NCBI RefSeq assembly: GCF_004193775.1
Contig: NC_041020.1
Location: forward strand, 11,105,198-11,169,197
Length of the DNA: 64,000 bases
DNA from: Glycine soja
Lineage: Eukaryota > Streptophyta > Magnoliopsida > Fabales > Fabaceae
Reading direction: 5' to 3'
Positions within the stretch are counted from its first letter, which is position 1; each line of letters begins with the position of its first letter. Below, piece by piece: positions 22,775-34,568 of the stretch. The translations under genes were made by a program, and so were the position numbers. The notes beneath the pieces are model-generated. The model worked only from the letters and a program-made list of their open reading frames with translations, ran no database searches and was not told the DNA's origin.

Positions 22775-24137
22775 TGTAACGACCTGCCTCGTCGCTACGA
22801 TATCACTACTCTAAATCACGTAAATTTCAATTTTTTTTATGAAACTCCATTAATTTGCTTATGAAAAACAAGAGTAAATTTTTCGTGATATACATTAACC
22901 AATCAATTCACAAATATTTAAATGAATATATATATATATATATATATAGATAGATAGATATTTTAACTCAATACACATCATTCACATGACGGAAGGTAAA
23001 TTAGTTCATACATATAATTAAATTTGTAATTTACATCCTCAATTCAAAAAGAATTATAGAACCAGCTACAGAGGAGTTGATTAGCAAAACACAACTCTCT
23101 CATAAATAATCCCAACGTCATCATGTCGACTTGGTGGCTCTAACAAAAGACTCTCACTACATGCAATCTACTGCTGTCCATTTGCTCCCATGAACGAAGG
23201 TTCACAATCGTCACATGTACCAACCACATAGTACAAAATTGCAAGCGTGGGTTTATTAGAAAAGGAATCAACACGAAAATAAAATGACTATGATTAGTAA
23301 GAAAACATTAACAAATATCATAATCATATGCAAATGTCCATTAGTCCAACATACACTCAACAAGTAGTCATCAACTTTCCACAATTCCAATCAATCATGC
23401 TCAATATGACGCATGCACCCAAGTACAAGTATTTCCCCTCATAAGAAACTATTAGTACTTACTGACAAAGTTTATACAATTTCCATGCAATATGAAGTAT
23501 GAAACATGGGCTCCATCAATGCATTGACCATGGATAATTGAAGATTCAAAGCCATCCCCCTCTAGAGATGCTTAAAACTCTTTAACCACTCTATTCCCCC
23601 CACCAGGGATATCCATCATGGTCACTGCACCCCCATGTACATACACAACATACATCATCACAATGACATTTTCAACATCAACATCATCTCATCTCAATGA
23701 CATTATGATCATCAACATCATCTCATCTCAATGAAATTACCAACATTAACATCATCTTATTTCAATATTATCATCAATAACAAAATCACCTCATGCCACA
23801 TTATCATCAATAACAACATCATTCTCATATCAATATTATCATCAATAACAACATCATTCTTTATCAATATTATCATCAATAACAACATCACCTCATATCA
23901 ACATTACCATTGATAACAACATCATCAGTAATCACATCTCACATATACATACATATAAATTTCATGCCTGAGATTCACACTCCCTAGGTCTTCAAACAAC
24001 ATAAGTCTAATAAAACGATACTATCATTTATCAATAGCTATAGTATTGCAACCTATTAGTCAAAAACATTATTTTTCTTAAAAATTAGTATGCACAGAGA
24101 CAAACATACATTCCTATAATTGGGTTCCCTGATCCCA
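22775..24137 (+). mobile_element. Ty3/gypsy LTR (TGTAACGACC family)
   Basis: It starts TGTAACGACCTGCCTCGTCG, a start I associate with plant chromovirus-type (Tekay/Del-like) gypsy LTRs, and ends near gatccca just before a PBS-like TGGTATCAAAGCC at 24142. It includes a low-complexity block of ATCATCAATAACAACATC units at 23640-23930. No second LTR is present, and beyond the PBS the sequence jumps into a gag of Athila type, so the junction is chimeric or deleted. Confidence 0.7.
23640..23930. repeat. Degenerate ATC/AAC-rich tandem repeat
   Basis: Units around tatcatcaataacaacatca repeat about seven times with roughly 30-40 bp spacing. This is a simple repeat inside the LTR; the reading frame it opens on the plus strand is a by-product. 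Confidence 0.8.
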
Positions 24138-24141
24138 ATTA

Positions 24142-24154
24142 TGGTATCAAAGCC
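24142..24154 (+). promoter_or_regulatory. Primer-binding site, initiator tRNA-Met type
   Basis: TGGTATCAAAGCC follows the LTR end and differs from the common TGGTATCAGAGC PBS by one base. Confidence 0.65.
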
Positions 24155-24169
24155 ATAAATTTTAATAAA

Positions 24170-25870
24170 CTCCTATAAGAGGAGGAGGCCTACTATTTAC
24201 ATAATCAAGGTAGACCTCAACAAAACTTTCCAGGAAAATAGCAAGGTTACAGAGGTGCCTTAGGTTCAAATCAGCCTTATGGATGGAGGCAGCAAAATAA
24301 TAATGCATATTCTAGTCCCACTAACCCTTCTTTTATAGCTTCTTCTAACAACTCTTATGCAAGTCCTTCAAATAAGGGTCCACAACAACAATAACAACAA
24401 GCTCAGCCTAATAAAATGCCAAAAATGGAAGATACTCTAACTCGGTTTATGCATATGTCCATCACAAATTAGAAGAACACCGATGCCTCCATTTAAAATC
24501 TCGAAGTTCAAGTTGGACAACTTGCAAAACAACTGTCTGAGCATGGAAGTGGATTTTTTTCAACAAACACCCTGGTTAACCCTAAGGAACAATGCAAAAC
24601 AATTACAACAAGGAGGGCGGGGACTATGGTTGGCTTGAAGGATAATGGTGAGAAAATGAATAATGAAGGATTTGTAGAAAAAAATGATGAAATGGTGACT
24701 AGTGAAAAAAGTGGAAGAGAAAGTGGTAAGTGAAGAGGAGAAGAAGAAATCAAAGAAACAAGCCAGTGACAAAGGCAAAGTTATCCGTATGCTTCATCAA
24801 AGAAAGATAAGGAAAGGCATTACAAAAATTTCTTAGACATTTTCAAACGATTGCAAATTAACATTGCTTTTTTTGAGGCGTTGGAGCAGATGCCAACATA
24901 TGCTAAATTCATGAAGGATTTGCTTACAAAGAATAAAATAATTATGGATGATGAAATAGTGGAGTTGTAGGCAGGTTGCAGTGCAATAATTCAAAAATCC
25001 ATTTCAGAGAAATTCAGAGATCCTGGTAGTTTCACAATTCCTATGACTATTGGGAGATTATCAATGGGAAAGGCACTTCTTGATTTAGGTGCAAGTACCA
25101 ACCTAATACCCTTGTCCATGATCAAGCGGATAAGAGAAGTAGAAATCAGACCAACAAGGATGGTTTTGCAGTTAGCCGACAGAACTATCAAGCATCCTTA
25201 TGCCATTATTGAAGATGTATTGGTGAAAGTTGACAAATTTCTCTTTCTAGTTGACTTTGTAGTGATGGATATGGATAAGGATAGTGAAGTTCCATTGATT
25301 CTTAGTAGACCTTTCATAAAGACTGCTAAATTTTTTATTGATGTTGATCATGGAAACTCATTGTTAGGGTGCAAGATGATGAAGTGCAATTCAATGTATT
25401 TGAAGCCATGAAGCATCCTAAAGATAAGAGGGAGTGTTTTAGAGTGGATGTCTTGGATGAAGTGATTTTTTACTCCAAGCAGTTGATTCAAAGAAAAGAT
25501 TGTTTAGAGAAAACATTAACTGAAGCATTTGAGGAGAAAAGTGAATTTGAAGAAAATAAAAGTTTAGATTGTCTCCAATAGCTAGATGCTTTAAGGGAAA
25601 TTCTTTAACACCAATCTCTCTTTGAGGAATTGATAGAAGAAAAGAAGAATGAAGAATAAAAAAATGGAGCTGAAAGCATTACCTCCACATTTGAAATATG
25701 TTTTTCTTGCAGGTGATTTGCAGAAACCAGTTATCATTAATTCATGTCTTTCTGAGGACAAAGAAAAGAAACTGGTGAAAATTTTGTAGGAGAACATAGA
25801 AGCCATTACCTGATCACTGTTGTCCAATTGTAAGAAGCCTAAGCCATAACAACAGTGCCTAGCCAAAAAG
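24170..25870 (+). pseudogene. Gypsy element 2: 3' gag and protease, no RT
   Basis: Starting in mid-gag, the plus strand shows the Gly/Asn/Gln-rich region, a decayed ENL-VQVGQLAKQL stretch near 24500, and the KERHYKNFLDIFKRLQINI and ALEQMPTYAKFMKDLL block near 24810-24930. The aspartic protease follows at 25043-25411, with LLDLGASTNLIPLSM, LQLADRTIKHPYAI, FVVMDMDKDSEVPLIL and a decayed SRPF. The frame shifts near 25370 and continues (FNVFEAMKHPKD) to 25581, then stops repeatedly. RT should follow IEAIT near 25810 but the post-pol motif comes instead. It is a relative of gypsy 1 on the opposite strand, and equally pol-less. Confidence 0.8.
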
Positions 25871-25877
25871 ACGTTAA

Positions 25878-25912
25878 AGAATCGCTCTTGGGAGGCAACC
25901 TAGTGTTGCTAA
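25878..25912 (+). other. Conserved post-pol motif (second copy)
   Basis: GACGTTAAAGAATCGCTCTT followed by GGGAGGCAACCTAG sits directly after the truncated protease-linker region. From 25913 to 26282 only non-coding element 3' sequence is seen; it resumes at 36676 after the nested copia element. Confidence 0.75.
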
Positions 25913-26287
25913 ACTTTTTTTAGATTGTGTTGCCTGAATTTTATGTCATGTTTTGGGATTATATTTCTGAACTTTACTTTTGAATCTTTATGGGAAAATT
26001 ATGCGTTTGAATGTATATGTTTCAATTTGTAAGTTGAGTTACAGTTTTAAATATGTCTATGTTTAGTGTGAAACTGTGCTTTAAATATTGTAGTGTTTGT
26101 GTCATGTTTTTACATGTTATCTTCTTTTGAATGTGTTTGTGATTTTGACTGGTTTACGCGTGTACGTTGATAAGTGTGCACCCAGGTTTTCCTCTTTTTG
26201 GTAGTACACATTACTGAATAATTTTGTTCCGTTAGCGCAATTGTAGAATATATATATGATTCTTTTTGGGACTTAAACATAATTTTT

Positions 26288-27019
26288 TGTTGAACAAGTG
26301 GCCTCTATAACTTAAGAGGGGGGTGAATTAAGTCTTAAATTTTTTTTCGACTAACAAGTTTTAATCCCCTTTTAATTGATATGTGATAGATTTAGAATGT
26401 AGAAGAAGAAGAAGCAATCTATTTAACAATGTTCTTTAAATGTGCAAGACAATGTAAATTGCAATAAAAATAAATGAGATAAGAGAAGAGAGAATTACAA
26501 ACTTGATTTATATAGGTTCGGCCACTTCCCGTGCCTACGTCCAGTCGTCAAGTAACCCACTATTAATTGATTACATGACTCTGGTAATCGATTACGCAGT
26601 CATATCTTTAAAGGGTTGTAACTTTTCAATAGTTTTTTTTGAAATCCCTTCGCTGGTATTCAATTACATGACTCTTGTAATCGATTACACAAATCAAAAT
26701 TCAAATAATTTTGTGTCGTTTGTTCATAGTTCAAATTTTTCAATATGTCATTTTCACAAACTCTCTGGTAATGGATTACATGAACCTGCTAATCGATTGC
26801 CAGTTCAAAAAGAGATTTCTAAACTGATTTAACTTTAATAAAATAAATTTGACAGTAAAGATTTTGAGGCCAAACTATAGCAATCAAATTGAGATTCTTT
26901 TAACAAATTTACTAAGTCCTTTTCTTAGATTTTCTTGATCTTGTTCTTTGAATTGATTCACTCTGTGCTAATCAAATAAACTTTTGGCATCATCAAAACC
27001 TACATGATATACATTTACA
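26288..27019 (-). repeat. 3' LTR of copia 2 (internally deleted)
   Basis: At 732 bp it is shorter than the 1106-bp 5' LTR because about 370 bp between the gtccagt and the aatcgattacatgactctgg words is missing. Four TAATCGATTAC-type words remain at 26570-26800. Confidence 0.85.
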
Positions 27020-27032
27020 TTCTCCCCCTTTT
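27020..27032 (-). promoter_or_regulatory. Polypurine tract of copia 2
   Basis: AAAAGGGGGAGAA on the minus strand directly precedes the TG of the 3' LTR. Confidence 0.8.
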
Positions 27033-27454
27033 CGATGATGACAACCATCTTTAGGTAAGGAGTAAAGAGAGAAATAATAATATCCATTTGTGTCATTCAC
27101 TCCCCCTTGATTTTTTAGTTATTGCTTATTTGAAAAAGTTTAAGATTTGACGAAATAATTTTATATAAAAAACTTTTTCAATACTTTGAAAAAAAATGGA
27201 TAATGAGTCTTTTATAATTCTCCTTACCTTATAATTTTCCTTACCATCGATCGCATCTATCTCTCCCCCTTTGGCAACATCAAAAACAAATTAAGAGGAG
27301 AGAGAAGAAAAGCATACATTGATTATAATAAGATATTATTGTTCAGAGTACCATCCAAGCAGAATAATAGTAACCAATAAGTCTTAAAGTCTAAAGTTCT
27401 AAATATCCTAATGTAACCAAAACAAGTTTGAAAGGTTAATAATTTATATAACTA

Positions 27455-28576
27455 ATTGTAATGCTGAGGATCGGTGGGAGGATCAAAGCAGTGGCGGATA
27501 AATCCCATGTCATCCTCAAGACGAGTGATGCGAGAATCCATGGAATCAAACCTTTCGCCATCAAAGCGCGAAGATCCCGAATCTCATTGAGAACATCATT
27601 CAGTAAAGCAGAGGAGGGATCGCTAGGTGGTGGAGATGGAGTGCGTTCGTCGGGAGCATTTTCCTGGTAATCCTGTTTGTGAATCCATTGTCCATCAAGA
27701 TCTTTCTTATAACCAAAAGAAGCAACTGCAATGGCTCCTATTGTGAATGAATGCTTAACCTTGACAGATGGTTCATTAGTAAGAGGGACTTTGAAGTGCT
27801 ATAAAAAATAGAGTAACTAGATGGGGATATGGTAGAGGGGCATTGGCACATATTGCCTTATGCATACAGTAACAAACAAGATGTGCCCAGTCAATTTGGC
27901 ATCCAGTTTGCAATGCCCACATCAAAATTAAGTCTTCCTGAGTGGCTTGAGCAAGGTTAGTAGAATGAGGAAGCAACACATGAAAGAGAATGTAATCCAT
28001 GATACGACATTCAAAAGTAAAGGATCCAGCAAGTAAGTGACTAGACATATCAGCATTTGCAAAACAAACCATTTTATGAGAATCAAGACTAGAATAAATT
28101 GGTTTCCAATCATCAACTAAAGTTCCTTCAAAAGGCACGCATTGACTGCTCAGTTTGGTTAGGGAGTAAAACAAGGATTGATCAACAACAATTGGTATTT
28201 TCTTCACTTCAGAAAATATCACTCCTTCATGAATTTCCAAGTTGTTATAAAACACTTGAACCAATTCAGGGTAATAGGGCAATTTCTTAGTCATGAAATC
28301 CACTAGTTTAGAATTTTGAAACACTTAATAGCAATCAAAGCTTTCTCCCTCAAAGAATTCAGAGTCAAGGTATTTAGGGTCAATAATATCATGATTTGAG
28401 AATGATGAGTAATACCTCTCACGCTGAACATCAGTGGAAAACAGAGTGAGAGAGCGTGGTGAGGAAAGTGATGGATTGGGTGGTGCCGAAGGGTCACCAG
28501 AAGGATTATGGCGATGGTGGTCGGCAGTGGTGGTGGAGGATGATAAGCCCTTGTGCCTCTTTGACGATTCTGCCAT
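27455..28576 (-). pseudogene. Env-like ORF of copia 2
   Basis: Downstream of RNase H, a minus-strand frame starts at 28576 (MAESSKRHKGLSS, then a His/Ser/Pro-rich segment) and continues in the same frame through a single TAA at 28325 into 28324-27776. The block contains LVDFMTKKLPYYPELVQVFY, IPIVVDQSLFYSLTKL and ECRIMDYILFHVLLP. After a frame change in a T-run near 27800 it continues with a Pro-rich spacer and a short heptad-like tail near 27500. The single TAA is consistent with a CAA codon changed by C to T. By family knowledge SIRE-type elements carry an env-like gene here; membrane features are not visible in this copy. Confidence 0.65.
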
Positions 28577-28784
28577 TTGGTGAAGTTTCCAAAAATTTCA
28601 ATCTATAGGTTTTGTAAAGGATTCGAAGAGAAGAATTTCGCACTTTGTTTGAAGCGATTTGGTGAAGAAATGAAGAAGATATGAGGATTTGATGTTTTTA
28701 GGATGTGCGGTGCCGTTAGAGAGAGAAAGGAGATGAGTGTTCTGAACTTAGAAAGAGAGAGAAAAGTCATATTTAAAGATATGG

Positions 28785-29040
28785 ATGACTGGTAATCGAT
28801 TACATACCATTGTAATCAATTACAAGCATTATAATGTAACTGCCTAACTGTCTAGTAATCGATTACATGCTTAAGAAATAACAGACTAACCCTCTGGTAA
28901 TCAATTACAAATCTATGGTAATCAATTACAACCTTATGTTTCAATGGTAATCGATTATGAACCTATGGTAATCGATTACACCATTATTGTTCCCTTGTAA
29001 TCGATTACAGACTTAATGTAATCAATTACATGCTCTCAAA
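28785..29040. repeat. TAATCGATTAC cluster in copia 2
   Basis: About ten variants of GTAATCGATTACA or GTAATCAATTACA lie in 255 bp between RNase H and the env-like ORF. 28577-28784 holds no other feature I can support. Confidence 0.85.
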
Positions 29041-29043
29041 TCG

Positions 29044-30412
29044 TTAAATATATAAAGAGGAAAATATTATATATAATTTTATGGGCTTGGAATCTAAGTC
29101 AAATTGGTCAATAATCCCTAATTCTCGTCTAATGGTAAAGAAACTTTCTTTAGGCAAAGGTTTTGTAAAGATATCGGCCAATTGATTTTTTGTTTTAATA
29201 AACTTTAGTACACAATCACCCTTTTGAACATGATCTCTAAGGAAGTGATGCCTATTATCCATATGTTTTGTTCTAGAGTGCAAAATAGGATTTTTGGATA
29301 GGTTGATTGCACTCGTATTGTCACAACGAATAGGAATGTAATCAAGTATTAAACCATAATCAAAGAGTTGTTGACTTATCCATAGGATTTGTGCACAATA
29401 GCTTCCAGTAGAAATATATTCCGCTTCTACAGTTGATAAGGCAACACTATTTTGCTTTTTGCTATGCCATGATACTAGTGCGGAACCAATAAAGTGGCAA
29501 GTCCCACTAGTGCTTTTTCTATCGATTTTATATCCAGCAAAGTCAGAATCAAAGTATCTTACTAAGTTATAAGAAGAATTCTTAGGATACCATAAGCCTA
29601 GATTTATAGTGCCTAGTAAATATCTCATTATTCTTTTGACGACACTTAAGTGAGATTCTTTGGGATTAGCTTGATATATAGCACACATGCAAACACTAAA
29701 TATAATATTCGGTCTACTTGCTAATAAATAAAGAAGAGATCCGATGATACCTCTATATTTCTTTATATCTACTAATTGACCAGCTTCATCTTTATCCAAG
29801 TAGCAAGCAGTGCTCATAGGGGTGGCCATTTGTTTAGCATTTTCCATTCCAAACCTCTTAAGCAAATCTTTGCAATATTTTGTTTGAATAAAAAAGATTC
29901 CATTTTTGGTTTGTTTTATATGTAGTCCAACAAAGAAATTCAACTCACCCATCATGGACATTTCAAATTCACTTTGCATATCATTAGAGAATTCTTTGCA
30001 CAAGGAATCATTAGTAGCTCCAAAGATTGTATCATCTACATATATTTGAACTAGGAGAATATCATGCATTTTTCTTTTAATGGAAAGTGTGGTATCAACC
30101 TTTCCTCTTGTAAAGCCATTTTCTAAAAGAAATTTGCTCAATCGTTCATACCAAGCCCCAGGGGCTTGTTTTAAACCATATAGAGCCTTTTTCAATTTAA
30201 AAACATGATTGGGCAAATCTGAATTTTAAAATCCTGGAGGTTTATCAACATACACTTCTTCTTGAACAAATCCATTTAAAAATGCACTTTTAGCATCCAT
30301 TTGATAAAGTTTGAAATCCATTATTGATGCAAAGGCAAGTAACATTCTAATAGCTTATAGTCTAGGTATAGGAGCATAAGTTTCTTCATAATCTATTCCT
30401 TCCTCTTGGTTA
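29044..30412 (-). pseudogene. Copia 2: reverse transcriptase (palm onward) and RNase H
   Basis: A long open frame, 30216-29044, encodes [20 protein letters not shown] and LLVQIYVDDTIFG (YVDD active site). It continues with MGELNFFVGLHIKQ, MSTACYLDKDEAGQ, YRGIIGSLLYLLASRPN and a full RNase H: DSDFAG, STVEAEYIS, CDNTSAINLSKNP, HSRTKHMD-RHHF and LADIFTKPLPKE. A stop near 30220 separates it from upstream RT residues (to 30412), where a solo LTR interrupts the gene. It is the best-preserved pol segment in the window at 390 codons. Confidence 0.92.
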
Positions 30413-30417
30413 TATCC

Positions 30418-31235
30418 TGATGCAATCCTACCCCCAAAGGGTATTGGATAGAAGACTCCAAGAGGATTAGGCTAGAGCTGCTAAAGAAGGCCCTAGGGTT
30501 CTCATGAACTTCAGGGTAGTTTTTTGAGCCCATGGGCCAAGGTTGGGTCCACTCTTCTTTGTAAATATTAGAATAGGTTTTTCCTTCTTTTGGGCCTTGT
30601 ATTTTGGCCATTCTAGTAGTATAGGGTTTTAGCCTTGTATTTCAAGGCATTTTGAGTAGTCTTTGTAGTATAGACTTTTTTGTATTTTCATGTATTTTGG
30701 CATCAGGGTTAGCTTAGCTATTATAGGGTGTGTGTGTAGCTAAGCTCTAACTTCTCATCTCAAGGAGGTGAGCTAAGTTATTAGAGTGGTGTGTGTAGCT
30801 AAGCTCTAGCTTCTCAAGGAAGCTTCTCAAAGAAGCTTCTCAAGGAAGTTTCTCAAGAAAGTTTTTCAAGGCAGCTACCTAGGCTATAAATAGAAGCATG
30901 TGTAATACTTATGGTAACTTTGATGAATGAGAGTCTTGTGAGACACACTTCAAAGTTCAACTTCTCTCCCTCTTTTTCTCTTTCAATTTCATGCCCCCCC
31001 CCTTCTTTCTTTCTTTTCCTCCATTGAAACTTCCTCTCTAAGTTTCTTATCCAAGGCACTGTCTTGGTGGTGAAGCTCTTTCTTCCATGGCTTATTCCCT
31101 AGTGGATGGCGCCTCCTCTCACCTTTTCTCCTTTATCTTCTGCTGCATCTCCATGGAGGAAAATCACCATTGAAGGACCTCATTGAAGCTCAAAGATCCA
31201 ACCTCCATAGAAGCTTCACAAGCAAGCTTACATCA
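30418..31235 (+). mobile_element. Nested solo LTR, TGATG...CATCA family, copy 2
   Basis: An 818-bp TGATG...CATCA insertion in the RT of copia 2, flanked by tatcc (30413-30417 and 31236-31240). It is the same family as 7155-8061 in the opposite orientation. A TATAAATAG box lies at 30885-30893, so transcription would run to the right. A run of ccccccccc near 30994 and several gaagcttctcaag repeats are present. No internal region is seen. Confidence 0.88.
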
Positions 31236-31332
31236 TATCCTTTAGCCACTAATCTAGCCTTATTTCTAATGACTATTCCATGTTCATCCAATTTATTTCT
31301 AAATACCCATTTAGTTCCAATAATTGGATGAT
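31236..31332 (-). pseudogene. Copia 2: short RT N-terminal segment between two insertions
   Basis: About 97 bp encode the [20 protein letters not shown] and ARLVAKGY residues of the RT start, bracketed by two solo LTRs. They join in frame order to VWKLVDRPND upstream (32763 onward) and to the YNQEEG-type residues downstream (30412). Confidence 0.85.
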
Positions 31333-32762
31333 TGTTGGTTTCCCCTGTAGTTACTTTTTGTTCAAATATATTCAAGGGGAATTTGCTTTGTCGGAATGCG
31401 CACCGGATCATCAAGTATTTAAAAATTAAAACGGATGAATCCGAGTATCGAACACAGGGAACTAATGTTAGCCTGAATTAAGTGCAGAAATGAAGCATTA
31501 TTGAGAGAACATGTATGATTGATAATTTCAAATAGGATTTAAACTAACTTTTATGCTAAAAGCTATAAAATGCAAAGTAAATAAAAGTGACAACAGTAGG
31601 TAGAAATGTTGGGTCTTTCTAACAAACAAGTTGATGCATATAAGTATATTTCCCTAATCAATCATGCTCTAGCCTCAATTACAAAACCTCGATCCCTCGT
31701 CAGACCGAATCAATCCAAGTTTCGTCCTCAGATGCCTCTTGTTGGACTAGGCCCAATTAAGGTAGACCTTTTTGGTTTAGACTAACTTAAACTGAGTTTC
31801 ATCCGCAACTCCCTCTTGTAAGACTAGACTCAGCTCAAGCAGCTTACGAAAGTTTAGCCTAATTTAGCTTAAGCTTCGTTCGCAGATCCCTCTTGTAAGA
31901 CTAAGTTACGATCCTGCTTGAATCAAGTTTTAAGGCAATAGTACATTTCCCAATGGTAAAGTCACCTAACTATGCACACAAATGGATTATCAGACCAAAA
32001 GCATACAAACATTAAGCATTGGAGGAAGCATTGAACACAAAAAACGTAATCAATTAGATATTAGGTATTTACATCAGTTGTTCATTAGAAATCCCCAACT
32101 AGGGTGTTTAGCCAACCATTACAAAAGAAACCCTAACAAAAATAAGCTTACAAAACCTAGGTATCTCTACAAAAGTTGCTTCTCTGCTGCTTCTAGGGCT
32201 CTTTTCCCGAAGTAGGCATTGTGGTGTGCTCTGGAATCTGTGCCAACCATCTACCTAAAGTCTGTGTGTAAAAGCTGTGTAAAAATTTGTACCATAATTC
32301 TGCACCAGACAGGCTTTAAATAGGCTTTGAAATTGCGACGTTGCACTTAGCGCCACCTTCGTGCTTAGCGCAAGTAAGTGGATTCGGGCTTAGCGCCAGT
32401 CGTGCGCTGAGCCTGGCTGAAGACACCTGCTGCGCTTAGCGCACTGATCTCACGCTTAGCGCGTGACCTTGATGCTGATGCCCTGCCATATTCTTCTATC
32501 GCGTTGAAGCTGCGCTTAGCAGTGTATGCATGCTTAGCCCACTGATGAGCTAAGCTCAACTGTCACTTTCGGCACTTCATGACTTAGCCTCTTTTTCACC
32601 TGAAATTGCACATATTTCATCATTAAATCCAATGGACATATTCTAGAGACAGCTTTATCCATAAAACAAAATTTATTTTCCAAAATAACCATAAATTGGG
32701 GAACTACACAAATTTTGGAAAATGATTTCTATACAAAAGTTAGTCGTATAAGGCGACTAACA
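31333..32762 (-). mobile_element. Nested solo LTR of the gypsy 1 family
   Basis: This 1430-bp segment matches the LTRs of the element at 6162-16602 from end to end. It begins TGTTGG and ends CTAACA on the plus strand, with the duplication atgat at 31328-31332 and 32763-32767. It carries the same CTTAGCGC cluster (32340-32550) and terminal palindrome. It lacks the 907-bp TGATG insertion, so it gives the pre-insertion form of that site. Confidence 0.9.
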
Positions 32763-33904
32763 ATGATCATTAGGTCTATCAACTAATTTCCATACTTGAT
32801 TTCTTTCAAATTGATTTAATTCTTCTTGCCTAGTAATAATCCAATGTTCTTCGATTATGACTTGATTTATGTTTTTAGGTTCAATTAAAGAGACAAAAGC
32901 CATGTTATTGCATGCATCTTTAAGAGAGTGTCGAGTTGTTACCCCTTTTAAGATGTCACCTGTGATATTATCAAGAGGGTGATACCTTGAAGTTCTCCAC
33001 TCCCTTTGAAGATCCATGTTTATTTGATTTTCTTTGGATTGAGAATCTATGCTATTTCCATCTTCTTTGTCTTTGTTGACTTCTTCATGAATATGCGTAT
33101 CTTCTAAAGTATCTGTAATATCATCAAGTATATCCTTTCTTTGCCTAATATAGTTAGTCTCATCAAAGAAAACATGAATTGATTCTTCAATAGTCATAGT
33201 TCTTTTACTATATATTCTAAAAGTTTTACTATTCAAAGAATAACCAAGAAATATACCTTCATCTGAATTTGCATCAAACTTCCCAAGTTGTCTTTTCCAT
33301 TATTTAACTCAAAGCATTTACATCCAAAAATATGAAGATGGGAAATATTTGGTTTTCTCCCTTTATATAGTTCATATGGTGTTTTCTTTAAAATAGGTCT
33401 AATTAATGCCCTATTCATTATATAACATGCAGTATTAACAGGCTCGACCCATAAGTATTTAGGAAGATTTGTATCATTAAGCATGGTTCTTGCTAATGCT
33501 TCTAATGATCTATTTTTCCTTTCAACTACTCCATTTTGTTGAAGGGTTCTAGGTGCAGAAAAATTATGTTCTATCCCATTTTCATCACAAAATAATTCAA
33601 AGTCTTTATTCTCAAATTTCCTTTCATGATATGCAATGTTGAGATTTTTCTTATTTTGAATGATTTTGGCAAGTTTCTTAAAAGCATGAAATGCATCTCT
33701 TTTGTGAGCAAGAAATAGAGTCCATGTAAATCTAGAATAATCATCTACTATAACAAGAGCATAATAATTTCCACCAAAGCTCATAGTTCTAGAAGGACCA
33801 AAGAGATCCATGTGTAAAAGTTGTAAGGGTCGAGTGGTTGAAACAACATTCTTTAATTTGAAAGAAACCCTTACTTGTTTTCCCTTTTGGCATGCATCAC
33901 ACAA
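32763..33904 (-). pseudogene. Copia 2: integrase and RT start
   Basis: ORF 33904-33233 contains CDACQKGKQ (zinc-binding CC), [53 protein letters not shown] (the usual SDHGGEF aspartate region is altered), and APRTLQQNGVVERKNRSLEA with the catalytic Glu. PKYLWVEPVNTACYIMNRA and KPNISHLHIFGCKCF follow. ORF 33236-32757 continues with SIHVFFDETN, an acidic linker, HPLDNITGDILKGV and LNQFERNQVWKLVDRP. A frameshift lies near 33235. Confidence 0.88.
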
Positions 33905-33905
33905 T

Positions 33906-34568
33906 CTATCCTTTTAAAATTTGAGTTTTGGCTAGCCAATTGCTAAATCTTAGAAAGAAACCCTTACTAAGTAAGGGTTCCATATTTATATGAGCAATTC
34001 TTCTATGCCACACCCATGATTCATCCTCTTTACTTAAAAAGCATTGAGCATGATTTGGGGTTTTATCTAGATTTATCATGTACACATTATTAGTCCTATG
34101 TCCTACATATTTTTTTTTTGTCATGTTTACTTTCAATAAAGTAGTTGTGAGAATCAAATAACACCCAAAACCCTTTATCACATAGTTGACTAACACTTAA
34201 TAAACTATGCTTAAGACCATTAACAAGTAAAACATTTTCTATGGAGGTAGAGGGATTCATACCTATTTTTCCAACTCCAAGACTTTTACCTTTGTTGTTT
34301 CATCATAGGTCATATGTCCACTATTCTTGAGAGAAATATGAGTAAACTTTGATGCATCTCTCGTCATGTGTTTGGAGCAACCACTATCAATGTACCAACT
34401 TTTCTTCAAGGAGTCATCTTCTTCACTTTCATAGTCTTTGGCCATGAGGCTTAGATTTACGATTTCATTTTCTGAATCACTTGATGAATCCATATCATTA
34501 TCTTCCCAAGTAATATATGCTTTCTTTCCTTTCTTATCTTTTAAAGTTTTCTTGTCGGATTTTTCCAT
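33906..34568 (-). pseudogene. Copia 2: protease and GAG-pre-integrase
   Basis: ORF 34568-34263 gives SWYIDSGCSKHMTRD, the copia protease active site (D-S-G). ORF 34196-33906, same frame after stops, gives VYMINLDKTPN, FLSKEDESWVWHRRIAHINM with the two His of the integrase zinc region. The order is canonical; stops near 34260 and a frame change near 33905 break it. Confidence 0.85.

Noticed and set aside
23731..23913. 60-codon Asn/Ile-rich ORF
   Set aside because: Low-complexity repeat inside a gypsy LTR.
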